Assembly: GCF_000473265.1 (NCBI RefSeq) | Contig: NZ_KI421511.1 | Span: forward strand, 4,547,218-4,611,217 | DNA length: 64,000 nucleotides | From: Amycolatopsis thermoflava N1165 | Lineage (GTDB): Bacteria > Actinomycetota > Actinomycetes > Mycobacteriales > Pseudonocardiaceae | Direction: 5' to 3' | Shown here: one piece after another, positions 33,107 to 41,158 of the stretch | Layout: each line of letters begins with the position of its first letter | Position numbering within the stretch: position 1 is the first letter of the stretch | Made by a program: the position numbers and the translations under genes | The notes under the pieces: generated by a model | Databases searched by the model: none | The model's input: the letters and a program-made list of their open reading frames with translations, nothing else | Told to the model about the DNA's origin: nothing

Positions 33107-33307
33107 TCAGCTGCCGAGGCCGAGATCGATCGAGTTCGCCTTCTGCGTCAGTTTCGCCACGATGATGGCGATGATCGCGATCGCGGCGATCGCCATCAGG
33201 GCGGTGACGATGACCGTGGTGGTGATCTCGCCGCGTTCCGGTTCGCCCCGCAGCAGCGCGAGCCGCGCGGCCATCAGCTCCCAGACGATGCGGATGTGGT
33301 TCACCAT
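33107..33307 (-). CDS. Flp-type pilin-like small protein
   Basis: A 66-aa protein from ATG 33307, behind AAAGAAGG. An amphipathic N-terminal helix precedes GEPERGEITTTVIVTALMA and a 20-residue hydrophobic segment ending in NSIDLGLG. Glu close to the start of the helix resembles Flp pilin (the G-E processing site of TadV-type peptidases). Position between TadC and TadE genes fits the major pilin. Confidence 0.7.
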   Translation of the reverse strand: MVNHIRIVWELMAARLALLRGEPERGEITTTVIVTALMAIAAIAIIAIIVAKLTQKANSIDLGLGS

Positions 33308-33333
33308 CGTGTGCCTTCTTTCCTTTGCAGAGT

Positions 33334-34227
33334 TCACAGTCCATTGAGGACTTGAATGACGGCGGGGTAGGCGATGAATCCGAGGAAGCCGAGAAACAGC
33401 AGCGCCACCGGCATGGCCATGCGTTCGGTGGCGGCTTGGGCATCAGCTTCGGCGTCAGTGACCTGGTGGGTGCGAAGTGCTTGGGCTTTCGCGGCCAGGG
33501 ACGCGCGGACGCGGGCTCCTTCGGTGCCGGCCAGGGAGATCGAGGCGGCCAGTTCGGACAGTTCGGTGATGTCGAGTTCCTCGCCGAGCCGGCGCAGGGT
33601 CGCCCAGGGGGTGGTGCGGGTCAGCTGGGCGGCGTTCAGGGCGCGGCGGATCTGGTCGAACGCCGGGCCGCGCCCGACGGCAGCGGCGTCGCCGAGGGCG
33701 GACTCGATCCCGGCGCCGCCGGCGAGGGTGATCCACACCAGGTCGAGGAAGGCGGACAGGGCGTCGCGGAATTCGCGCCGCAGCCGCGTGGCCTTGGTCC
33801 GCACGTCGAGGTTGGGCATGAGGAACCCGAGCGCGGCGAGCACGAGCCCAGCCAGCAACGGCACCTCCAGGCCCAGGGACAGCCCGCCCAGGGCCAGCAG
33901 CGCCTGCAACAGCCACGGCGCGAGCAGTCCGCTCAGCGCGAGGAGGGCTTTCGACGCGAGGTGCGTGTCGACGCCGCGTCCGGTGACCCGCAGATCGTTC
34001 TCGATCCTGGCGCCGGGCAAGCCGAGCGCGCGCAAGGTCGGCACGAACACCCGTCCCCATCTGGCGACCCAGGCGGCGTCGGCAACGGCCACGATCGGCG
34101 GTGCGGCCGGCGGCGAGTTGATGTGCGCGAGGCGGGCGCCCAGCGCGGGCCGGGGTGGCAGCGCCCAGATCAGCAGGAGCCACAGGCCGGCCCCGGCCCC
34201 GGCACCGAACACGAGCGCGGGGATCAT
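33334..34227 (-). CDS. tadC: TadC-like type II secretion F-domain protein
   Basis: A 297-aa membrane protein with N-terminal helices, a T2SSF cytoplasmic domain around 130-260 (FRDALSAFLDLVWITLAGG, GIESAL) and two C-terminal helices. It forms the inner-membrane platform with TadB. Start ATG 34227 overlaps the TadB stop (ATGA). Confidence 0.88.
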   Translation of the reverse strand: MIPALVFGAGAGAGLWLLLIWALPPRPALGARLAHINSPPAAPPIVAVADAAWVARWGRVFVPTLRALGLPGARIENDLRVTGRGVDTHLASKALLALSGLLAPWLLQALLALGGLSLGLEVPLLAGLVLAALGFLMPNLDVRTKATRLRREFRDALSAFLDLVWITLAGGAGIESALGDAAAVGRGPAFDQIRRALNAAQLTRTTPWATLRRLGEELDITELSELAASISLAGTEGARVRASLAAKAQALRTHQVTDAEADAQAATERMAMPVALLFLGFLGFIAYPAVIQVLNGL

Positions 34228-35132
34228 GCGCCCTCACCTCCGCCAGCGATCGCCACGCCCTCACCCGACGGTGGGCGCGGGGTGTCGAGCGCGAGCACGC
34301 GGGCTTGGCCGCCGCTGGTGGTGATGCGCGCCAGCCAGGCGAATCCGGCGGCGAAAACGCCGCCGAGCAGGAGCAGCACGACCTGGCCGGTGGCGGAGTT
34401 GTAGACGTCGAGGTAGGCGCGGTTGAACAGCACGACCCCGGCGGCGAAGGCGAGGGTGGTGGCGACGATGACCCGGACCGAGGTGCGGGTCCGGGCTCGC
34501 CCGGTTTCCACGCGCATCCGCATCGCGGCCTGCTCGTGGGCGGTGGTGGCCAGCGAGCCGAGCAGGTCGCCGAGCTGGCGGGCCTGGTGCTCCGCGGCCA
34601 GGACCAGCGCGGCGAGCACCAGGTCCGCGGTCGCGTCGTCCAGCTCGCGCGCCAGTCCCCGCAGCGCGGGCGCGAGGCGCTGCCCGCTTTCCAGCCTCGC
34701 CGCGAGGCCAGTGATCTCTCGGCGAATCGCCGCCGGCGCGAGCGGCGCGGTGGCGAGGATGGCTTGCTCGAGCCCCGCCGCCGCGGACAGCACGTCGCGC
34801 AGCATCTCCGTCCACGACGCGATCGCCTCGATCCGCGCGACCCGCCGGGTGTGGGCGCGGTCCGGCCCGACGAGCCGGGGCAGGAACCACACCCCCGCCG
34901 CCGCCAGGACGCCACCGGCCAGCCACCCGGTCACGGCAGCGGTCAGCAGCCCCGCACCGACCGCCACGGCTAGCCGCACCTGCACCTTTCGGTCTTTGCC
35001 ACTCCCCTGCGCGGCACGGACCACGCTGCGACGCGGCGGCGTTGCGCGCCAACCGACGAGGATGAGCAGGATCCCGGCCGCGGCGCCCAGGCCGAGCGCG
35101 GCGGCCACGAGGACCTGGGTGTCGAGCGTCAT
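34224..35132 (-). CDS. tadB: TadB-like type II secretion F-domain protein
   Basis: A 302-aa protein, ATG 35132. Membrane helices lie near the N-terminus and at 240-285. The T2SSF domain is at about 105-230 (ASWTEMLRDVLSAAAGLEQAI, LDDATADLVLAALVLAAEHQ). It pairs with TadC as the platform that the TadA ATPase turns. Coupled by ATGA to the genes on both sides. Confidence 0.88.
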   Translation of the reverse strand: MTLDTQVLVAAALGLGAAAGILLILVGWRATPPRRSVVRAAQGSGKDRKVQVRLAVAVGAGLLTAAVTGWLAGGVLAAAGVWFLPRLVGPDRAHTRRVARIEAIASWTEMLRDVLSAAAGLEQAILATAPLAPAAIRREITGLAARLESGQRLAPALRGLARELDDATADLVLAALVLAAEHQARQLGDLLGSLATTAHEQAAMRMRVETGRARTRTSVRVIVATTLAFAAGVVLFNRAYLDVYNSATGQVVLLLLGGVFAAGFAWLARITTSGGQARVLALDTPRPPSGEGVAIAGGGEGA

Positions 35133-36499
35133 GGCGTCCACCACCCCTCCGGCTGGGCCAGCAGGTCCGGGTCGAACCCGGCCGCGACCAGGTCGTCGAG
35201 GGTGTCCGCGCGCAACGCGCCGGGCACCGGCACCGCGCGCCGGTGGGGGCCGCGGCGGTAGACCTCGTTGGAGATCACCGAGCCGGCCTCGGCGTCGACC
35301 ACCTCTCGGATCGAGGCGATCACCCGCGTGGTGCGGTCGGCGGCGCGATCGAGGTGCACCACGAAGTGCACCGCGCTCGCCACCAGCAGGGCGGTGGCCT
35401 CCAGCGGCAGCCGCTCCGGGCCCTGTGCCGCGTAGGAGGCCAGCCGGGTGAAGGCGATCTTCGAGCTGGAGGCGTGCAGGGTCGCCATGGAGCCGTCGTT
35501 GCCCTGGGACATGGCGTTGCACATCGGGATGACCTCAGGCCCGCGGATCTCGCCCACGATCACCCGGTCCGGGCTCATCCGCAGGGCCCACCGCACCAGC
35601 TCGGCCTGATCGATCGCGCCCTCGCCTTCCACGTTGGGCTCGCGGGCCTGCAAGGCGGTGACGTCGGCGTGCAGCTCCGGGTCGAGGCCCAGACCGAGTT
35701 CGAAGGCGTCCTCGACGGTGACGAGGCGTTCCATCGGGTCCATCTCCGACGCGAGGGCCCGCAGCAGCGTGGTCTTCCCGGCCCCGGTGCCGCCGGTGAT
35801 CAGCACGTTCTTGCGGGCCCGCACCACCGCGCGCAGGAACCGCTCCAGCCCCACATCGAGCGTGCCGCGGCGGCGCAACTGCGCGAGGGTCGCGGTGAGG
35901 TAGCCGTGCCGGCGGATCGTGCACGCCGTCACCCCGCCCGCCGTCAGGCCCAGCACCGCGAACAGGCGTTCCCCGCCGGGCAGTTGCAGGTTCAGCGCGG
36001 GCGAGCCGCGGTCGAACCGGCGCTCCTCCGACGACGCGCGCGCCGCCAGCGTGCGGATCAGATCGGTGAGCTCCTCATTGGACCCCGCCACCGGGGCGAC
36101 CCGCGCGCGGCGGCCGTCGTTGTACTGGACGAATACCTGGTCGTAGCGGTTGACCGCGATCGTCTCCACCGTCGGATCGGCCAGCAGGGGCTGCAGACCA
36201 CCGAGGCCGAACACCTCGTCCAGCACCTGCTCGACGACCCGCTCCTCAGCGTCGGAATCCACCAACGTGCGGCCGGCGAGCAGCTCGGCCTCGCTGTGCG
36301 CGGCGATCGCGGCGTCGAGGACCTCCCGACCGAGCTCGCGGCGCCGCTGCACACCCGACCCGCCGGTGCCCTCGGCCTCGACCCGGCCGGGAAGGTCCGT
36401 GGTCAGTGCCTGCCGGAGCCGAGCCCGCAGCCGCTGCTCGGCATCGTCCGGGCCGTCGGCGAGCGGGGCCACGAGATGCAGGTGATCGATGTGGGTCAT
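35129..36499 (-). CDS. tadA: TadA/CpaF-family secretion ATPase
   Basis: A 456-aa cytoplasmic ATPase. The N-terminal all-alpha region is followed by the GSPE-type ATPase: Walker A TGGTGAGKTT at about 235-245, Asp box, DRVIVGEIRGPE (Walker B region) and GNDGSMATLHA (His box). This family powers Tad/Flp pilus assembly. ATGA overlaps join it to TadB and to the ParA-like gene. Confidence 0.93.
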   Translation of the reverse strand: MTHIDHLHLVAPLADGPDDAEQRLRARLRQALTTDLPGRVEAEGTGGSGVQRRRELGREVLDAAIAAHSEAELLAGRTLVDSDAEERVVEQVLDEVFGLGGLQPLLADPTVETIAVNRYDQVFVQYNDGRRARVAPVAGSNEELTDLIRTLAARASSEERRFDRGSPALNLQLPGGERLFAVLGLTAGGVTACTIRRHGYLTATLAQLRRRGTLDVGLERFLRAVVRARKNVLITGGTGAGKTTLLRALASEMDPMERLVTVEDAFELGLGLDPELHADVTALQAREPNVEGEGAIDQAELVRWALRMSPDRVIVGEIRGPEVIPMCNAMSQGNDGSMATLHASSSKIAFTRLASYAAQGPERLPLEATALLVASAVHFVVHLDRAADRTTRVIASIREVVDAEAGSVISNEVYRRGPHRRAVPVPGALRADTLDDLVAAGFDPDLLAQPEGWWTP

Positions 36500-37407
36500 G
36501 CGGATGGTTCCTTCCCCGGCTGGTGTCCGTTCCGCGGCGGCTCGCCGACCTGCGGTGCCGGCACTGGCCGCAACCGGTAGAGGCCGGGCCCGGGCGGGCG
36601 GATGACCGCCCCGCCGGGCAAACGCACCTGCTGCGCGGGCACGCCCGGCACCACAGCCAGCCCGGGCGGCGCCACCGGAGCCGGTGTCGGGGGCGGAGTG
36701 GCCAGCGCGCGGGCGAGCGCGGCAGCGGCGCGCGCAAGACCACTACCGCGGCGGCGAGCCGGTGACTGGTGGCCGGCCAGCGCCGCCGCGGCGGCCGGGT
36801 CGTGCGGGATCCGGCCGATCGCCGGCACACCCAGCTCCCGTTCGACGTCGCTGGTCGGGTAGCCCTGCCCGGTCAGCAGCAGCCCCGGCCGCGCGGTCCA
36901 GCGGGCCAGCTCGCTCAGGCGGGCGGCGGCGTGCGCGAGAGCGTCCGCATGGGTGCCGGTGAGCAGCACCAGCGCGTCCGCGCGGCGCGCGAGCGCCTCG
37001 GCCGGTGAGCCCGGGTCCAGACGCCCGCAGTCGGCCAGCACCACGACACCGGGCTCGCGGGCGGTCGCCTCGAGCAGCGGCCCGTCCGGCGCACTCGCCA
37101 GCGTGGTGAGCGCGGCCCGGGCGTGCGCCCCTCCCGGCGGGGCGAGCAACACCCGAGCACCTCCCGTCAGAGCCTGGGTGTGCTCCCACACCAGCCCGGG
37201 CTCACCCCGGCGGCGCGCGGCGGCGGCCAGGCTGACCAGGCCCGGCGTTGCGGGTAGGCCGAACCGCATCGCCAGATCACCCCCGCTCGGGTCCACCTCC
37301 GCCACCAGGCGACGCTGCGGCGTGGTGTCGGGCCACTGCGCGGCCAGCGCCACCGCCGTCGTGGTCACTCCGGGCGAGCCCTTGAGGCTCATCAGCGCGA
37401 CGAGCAT
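36496..37407 (-). CDS. TadZ/CpaE-like ParA-family protein
   Basis: A 303-aa protein from ATG 37407. It opens with MLVALMSLKGSPGVTTTAVAL, a deviant Walker A (KGSPGVTTT) as in CpaE/MinD-type proteins, with EVDPSGGDLA as the partner aspartate motif and VVVLADCGRLDPGS as Walker B. TadZ proteins place the Tad machine at the pole. The Pro-rich tail (about 235-303) is probably flexible. Confidence 0.8.
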   Translation of the reverse strand: MLVALMSLKGSPGVTTTAVALAAQWPDTTPQRRLVAEVDPSGGDLAMRFGLPATPGLVSLAAAARRRGEPGLVWEHTQALTGGARVLLAPPGGAHARAALTTLASAPDGPLLEATAREPGVVVLADCGRLDPGSPAEALARRADALVLLTGTHADALAHAAARLSELARWTARPGLLLTGQGYPTSDVERELGVPAIGRIPHDPAAAAALAGHQSPARRRGSGLARAAAALARALATPPPTPAPVAPPGLAVVPGVPAQQVRLPGGAVIRPPGPGLYRLRPVPAPQVGEPPRNGHQPGKEPSA

Positions 37408-38102
37408 CAGCGACCACCGCCCGCGGGCTGCATGACCAGCGCGAGCTGCCCGGCCGGCACTTGCGCCAGCTCGGTCGCCGCCGTGGACTCCAGCTCCAGC
37501 GACACCACCGTGGCCTGATCGGTGCCCGCCGGTGCGACCCCGATGACCGTCGCTTGCCACGGCACGCCAGCCGTGCTGGATGTCGCCGTGCCGGCTGCGG
37601 TGTCGGCGATGACAACGACCGTCACCCGGGTCCCGGCGGCCAGTTCCGGCGGGAACTGGCCCGGCTTCACCGCGACCGCCGCCACCGCCCGCCCCGCTCC
37701 GGGGACCACGGCGGCGCCGAGGCTGTCCGGAGTCAGCAACGCCCCGGGCCCGAGGCTGGTCGCCATCGGACGGCCCAGCACGGCCGACACGTGACCGGCG
37801 GGCACGGTGGCCAAGCCCGGCGCCACGGCCACGTCGACGCTGCGCAGATCCGCGGCGGTCAGCACCTGGCCGACGCCGACCGGTCGCGCCACCACCAGCA
37901 CCGCGACCCGGTCCTGGCTGCCGGTGGTCCACCACACCGCGCCCCCGACGCAGCACACCACCAGCAGCACACCGAACAGCAGATGAGGCAGACGACGGCG
38001 CCGACGAGGCGGTGCCCCTGGGGAACCGGTGGAATCCAACCAGGCCCCCGGCCGCTCGACCGCAGTCGTGTCACCGCTGATGTGGATGTCGGTACTGGTC
38101 AC
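37407..38102 (-). CDS. SAF-domain CpaB/RcpC-like pilus protein
   Basis: A 231-aa protein. GTG 38102 is chosen for GGAGG five bases upstream. It has a basic N-terminus, a membrane helix at about 37-57 (LLFGVLLVVCCVGGAVWW) and then a SAF domain (VAVLVVARPVGVGQVLTAADL, VPAGHVSAVLGRPMA). CpaB-type proteins sit in the envelope as part of the Tad apparatus. TGATG joins it to the TadZ-like gene. It is the first gene of the core Tad operon. Confidence 0.82.
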   Translation of the reverse strand: MTSTDIHISGDTTAVERPGAWLDSTGSPGAPPRRRRRLPHLLFGVLLVVCCVGGAVWWTTGSQDRVAVLVVARPVGVGQVLTAADLRSVDVAVAPGLATVPAGHVSAVLGRPMATSLGPGALLTPDSLGAAVVPGAGRAVAAVAVKPGQFPPELAAGTRVTVVVIADTAAGTATSSTAGVPWQATVIGVAPAGTDQATVVSLELESTAATELAQVPAGQLALVMQPAGGGR

Positions 38103-38190
38103 GAGCGCCTCCAGGCATAGCTCACCCGCACCACGCATTCCCCATGCGCAGCCGGAAGAGGAAAGAACGAATTCAGTTGAGGTGCGGGAG

Positions 38191-39201
38191 TTATCCCGTT
38201 CCGAGCGCCTGCGCCTCGGCGACCCGGAAGGACGCCCCCGCGCTCGTCGTCATCTCCGGGAACGTGCCCGATGCACCAGCACCAGACCACGTGACGCGCC
38301 ACCGCACCGTGGCCGTCGCCAGGAACCGCTCGCCCGGCACGGAAGCCGAGGACCGGTGGAAGGTGTACCCGCAGTCCGGCGACGCCGCTTGCGGATCACC
38401 ACCAGCGGGAAACGGTGTCCCCGGCCCCGCGCACGTCACCGTGGCGCCATCACCCATCGACCACGACACCGAAGTCGGCGTCGCCGTCGCGGTGACCGAC
38501 ACCCCCGGCACCGAGGCCGTCGCCGACCTCGGCTGCCACACTGTCGGGTCCACCCACAGCCAGGTCGGCAGGTGCACCAACTGCGTCCCCGCCGGACTCG
38601 ACGCGATCACCGGACTCGGCAACCGCAACTGCGAACGCGCCTGCTCCGCCAACTCCTCCGGCGACGGCAACACAACGGCCCCCGGCGCCTCACCATCCGG
38701 AATCCACACCGGCGACCGGAACAACGCATCACGCCCGCCCGGCCCCGAACACTGGTAGACGTACCAGGCCCCGCTCTCCCCCGGCGCCTGCACCAACACC
38801 GCACCCCCGGACCGAACACCGCCCCGCATCACAAACCGGACGTCCCCGGCACGCTCGTCGCGCCGATGGCTGACCGTCGCCACCCCATTCGACGGCGGCT
38901 GGTAGTCGCTGCGGACGTAGGAGCAGTTCGCGAGACCGGAGTCGCCACCGACGATCCGGTCCCCCGGTTTCGGCGTCGGCGCATCCGCGTCCCCAGCGTG
39001 TCCCTTCGAACCGCGCGGCTGCGGTGCGACCGGCGCAGAACCTGATTGCCCGCCTCGTCCGGCGCCGAGGTCGCATGAAGGGTTGCCGCCCTCCCCGCAG
39101 GTGACGTTGCCCCACCCGTCCGCGGAGGCCGGGATGGCGGACGTGAGAACGAGCCCCAGGACGGCTGCGGTAGTGAGGGTTCTCGTGGCTACCCGGTGCA
39201 T
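38191..39201 (-). CDS. Secreted protein of the Tad locus
   Basis: A 336-aa protein; ATG 39201 has GAGG upstream and gives a clean signal peptide (TLTTAAVLGLVLTSAIPASA). The mature part is beta-rich with several cysteines (VTCGEGGNPSCDLG, NCSYV, YQCSGPGG, VTCAGPG, PDCGYTF) that probably form disulfides, and a WSMGDG(A)TV PKD-like stretch. It lies 88 bp before the CpaB-like gene. An extracellular or wall-associated role with the pilus is plausible. Confidence 0.72.
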   Translation of the reverse strand: MHRVATRTLTTAAVLGLVLTSAIPASADGWGNVTCGEGGNPSCDLGAGRGGQSGSAPVAPQPRGSKGHAGDADAPTPKPGDRIVGGDSGLANCSYVRSDYQPPSNGVATVSHRRDERAGDVRFVMRGGVRSGGAVLVQAPGESGAWYVYQCSGPGGRDALFRSPVWIPDGEAPGAVVLPSPEELAEQARSQLRLPSPVIASSPAGTQLVHLPTWLWVDPTVWQPRSATASVPGVSVTATATPTSVSWSMGDGATVTCAGPGTPFPAGGDPQAASPDCGYTFHRSSASVPGERFLATATVRWRVTWSGAGASGTFPEMTTSAGASFRVAEAQALGTG

Positions 39202-39767
39202 GATCCGACCTCGTGCACGGCGAACGTGGTGACCTTCCACGAGCCGTCTACGGCCTTCTTGACCAGAGCCTCGATGTGGCGGTGCCCACCGGGAACGTCA
39301 TCGGCAGGCTGGCCGTTGTCGGCGCGGTACTTGAGCCAGTTCGTCGAGTCGCCGCAGTCGGTGATCGTGATCGAAGTCGGTTCGTCGAGCGGGTCCACGG
39401 AGGTCACTTCCGGGTGGTTGACCGGCCGCCCCTTGGTGACGAGCCCGTTGTAGTGGTCGGCATACAGGCTTCGCGAGATGGTCTGAAGTGCTTCGCCAGT
39501 GGCGTTCTGGGCCAGTTTGGGTGATTGCCAGTCTGATGTCGTCGCCGCGTCCGCCATGTCGCTCCACATGCCGACGTACGCGGTGATGGCCTGCTGCTTT
39601 GCGGTGTCGGCAGGCGTGGCGGACCGGGTAGTACTGGCCAGCGGTGCCGGCGTTGCCAACGGGACTTCGCTCGCTCCCTCACCAGAGCTGCAGGCGCTCA
39701 GGGTGATGAAGAGGCCGGTCGCGGCAGCGAACGTGGCCACGGCGGTACGGGTGCTGCGCTGGCTCAT
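39189..39767 (-). CDS. Lipoprotein
   Basis: A 192-aa protein from ATG 39767 (GGGGGAATGG upstream). The lipobox LSAC places the lipidated cysteine at residue 26. The mature protein looks like a SnoaL/NTF2-like or tetratricopeptide-free secreted domain (ITAYVGMWSDMADAATTSDW, HIEALVKKAVDGSWKVTTF); this is a weak reading. It overlaps the following secreted-protein gene by 13 bp, so the two are co-expressed. Confidence 0.72.
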   Translation of the reverse strand: MSQRSTRTAVATFAAATGLFITLSACSSGEGASEVPLATPAPLASTTRSATPADTAKQQAITAYVGMWSDMADAATTSDWQSPKLAQNATGEALQTISRSLYADHYNGLVTKGRPVNHPEVTSVDPLDEPTSITITDCGDSTNWLKYRADNGQPADDVPGGHRHIEALVKKAVDGSWKVTTFAVHEVGSCTG

Positions 39768-39938
39768 TCCATTCCCCCGGTCGATCGTCAGCTCCACTCG
39801 CTTTACCCATCCGACCTTCGCGGCCCCCGCCTCCGCCGTGGTCTGGACGGCGGGAAGTTCACCCGTTGGTTTGAGCGAGTCGGCACTCTGCTGCAAGCCG
39901 GGCACGATGGCGTGCAGGTTGACGCGGAGGGACGCGGG

Positions 39939-40589
39939 ATGGTGCAGTCGGCAGGCGCGGTGTGGTGGATGCTCGGTGCCGCCGTTGCGGGGTTCGTACT
40001 GGGGGCCGCGGCGAGCACCTTGACCCGCCGGTTCCTGGCACGACCCCGCGCCCTTGCGGGCGCCAAGTGGTTCGGCGGCGCGCTGACGGCGGTCGTGCTG
40101 GCGGTCCTTGCCTGCCGGAACGGGAACCGTGACGAGTTGGTGGTTCAGAGCCTGGTGGCCGTCATGGGCGTTCCGCTCGCGATCATCGACTGGTGCGAGC
40201 ATCGTCTGCCCCGCGCCTTGGTCCTGCCACAACTGGCGGCCATGGCCGTCGGGTTCACGGCCGTTTCCATCGTCCGCACCGAACCGGAGCCGGGGCTCCG
40301 TGCCCTCGTTGCGTCGGTAGCGCTTACTGCGGCCTTCCTGGCCCTGGCTGTCGCCACTGCGGGCGGTGTGGGCGCCGGGGACGTGAGCCTTGCCGCTGTC
40401 GCCGGCGCGGTGTCCGGTTGGCTGGGGTGGCCACAGGTTCTCGGGGCGCTCGTCGTGGCGCTGTTGCTTGCCCTGTGCCTCGTGGCAATCCCAGCGGCCC
40501 GCGGACGAGACGAGCGTGGAGCAGCGGTCGTGCCTTTCGGGCCGTGCCTGCTCGGCGGGACTCTCGCCATGGTGCTGGCCACCGGCTGA
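39939..40589 (+). CDS. A24-family prepilin peptidase
   Basis: A 216-aa integral membrane aspartic protease. ATG 39939 has GGAGG seven bases before. Catalytic aspartates are D84 (IIDWCEHRLP) and D148 in GVGAGDVSL, the GxGD motif. There is no N-terminal methylase cysteine domain, as in TadV/CpaA and actinobacterial peptidases. It most likely processes the Flp-like pilin and TadE proteins of the Tad locus encoded on the opposite strand. Confidence 0.9.
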   Translation: MVQSAGAVWWMLGAAVAGFVLGAAASTLTRRFLARPRALAGAKWFGGALTAVVLAVLACRNGNRDELVVQSLVAVMGVPLAIIDWCEHRLPRALVLPQLAAMAVGFTAVSIVRTEPEPGLRALVASVALTAAFLALAVATAGGVGAGDVSLAAVAGAVSGWLGWPQVLGALVVALLLALCLVAIPAARGRDERGAAVVPFGPCLLGGTLAMVLATG

Positions 40590-40611
40590 TCTCGGCTCGG
40601 CGAGATCAGCC
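40584..40611. terminator. Perfect hairpin holding the stop codons of both convergent genes
   Basis: ggctgatctcg (40584-40594) pairs fully with cgagatcagcc (40601-40611) around gctcgg. The TGA of the peptidase gene (40587-40589) is in one arm and the TGA of the minus-strand gene (40606-40608) in the other, giving a symmetric bidirectional terminator. Confidence 0.75.
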
Positions 40612-40884
40612 GTGGCGTCGGTGGGTGCCGTCATCATGCTGCTCCAACCGCGGTCGAAGGTCTCGAAGTGGACTGGCCATCGTCGGTCGCTCGGGGTCTT
40701 CCGCCGCCGAGGCGGGCAATGTGGCATCGCGGGCGATCTCCAGGCCAGTGACTGGTTGCCATGTCGAGCAGGTGGCGCACCAGACGTAGGCCGGAACCCG
40801 CGTCGGCTCGGCGCCGCCCTGGTCGGCGTCGTCGACGTCGCCGAGTTCGCGGATGTGGGCGCAAGCGAGTACGAACTGCACCAC
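40606..40884 (-). CDS. Small protein with CxxC motif
   Basis: A 92-aa protein from GTG 40884, with GGAAGGAAC upstream. It contains AYVWCATCSTWQPV, a single CxxC that could bind metal, in an otherwise polar chain. The shared terminator at its 3' end supports expression. No family recognised. 40885-41158 holds nothing else I can support. Confidence 0.5.
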   Translation of the reverse strand: MVQFVLACAHIRELGDVDDADQGGAEPTRVPAYVWCATCSTWQPVTGLEIARDATLPASAAEDPERPTMASPLRDLRPRLEQHDDGTHRRHG

Positions 40885-41158
40885 TGGCTTGTTCCTTCCG
40901 CGACTCGGCCTGCGCCGTGAGGGTTGGAGAGCCGGGTGCCGCCTGGGGGCAGGACGTCACCCGGCTAGCGCGGCCTGGCTTCGTCGGTCCCCCGATTGAA
41001 CCGACGAGCTTCTTGTTGACCAAGGCCCGCACTACTCCACTGTGGACCACGAGTGAGCGACGGGGAACTCCGTTCGAGGGACAAGCTTGTGCTGTTTCCG
41101 GTGCTGTTTCTGTGCGGGTTCTGTCAAGTCGACAACGAGTTTCATCAACCAGAGAGCG

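Noticed and set aside
35243..36580. 445-codon plus-strand frame
   Set aside because: Antisense to the TadA ATPase, which has Walker and His-box motifs in the right frame.
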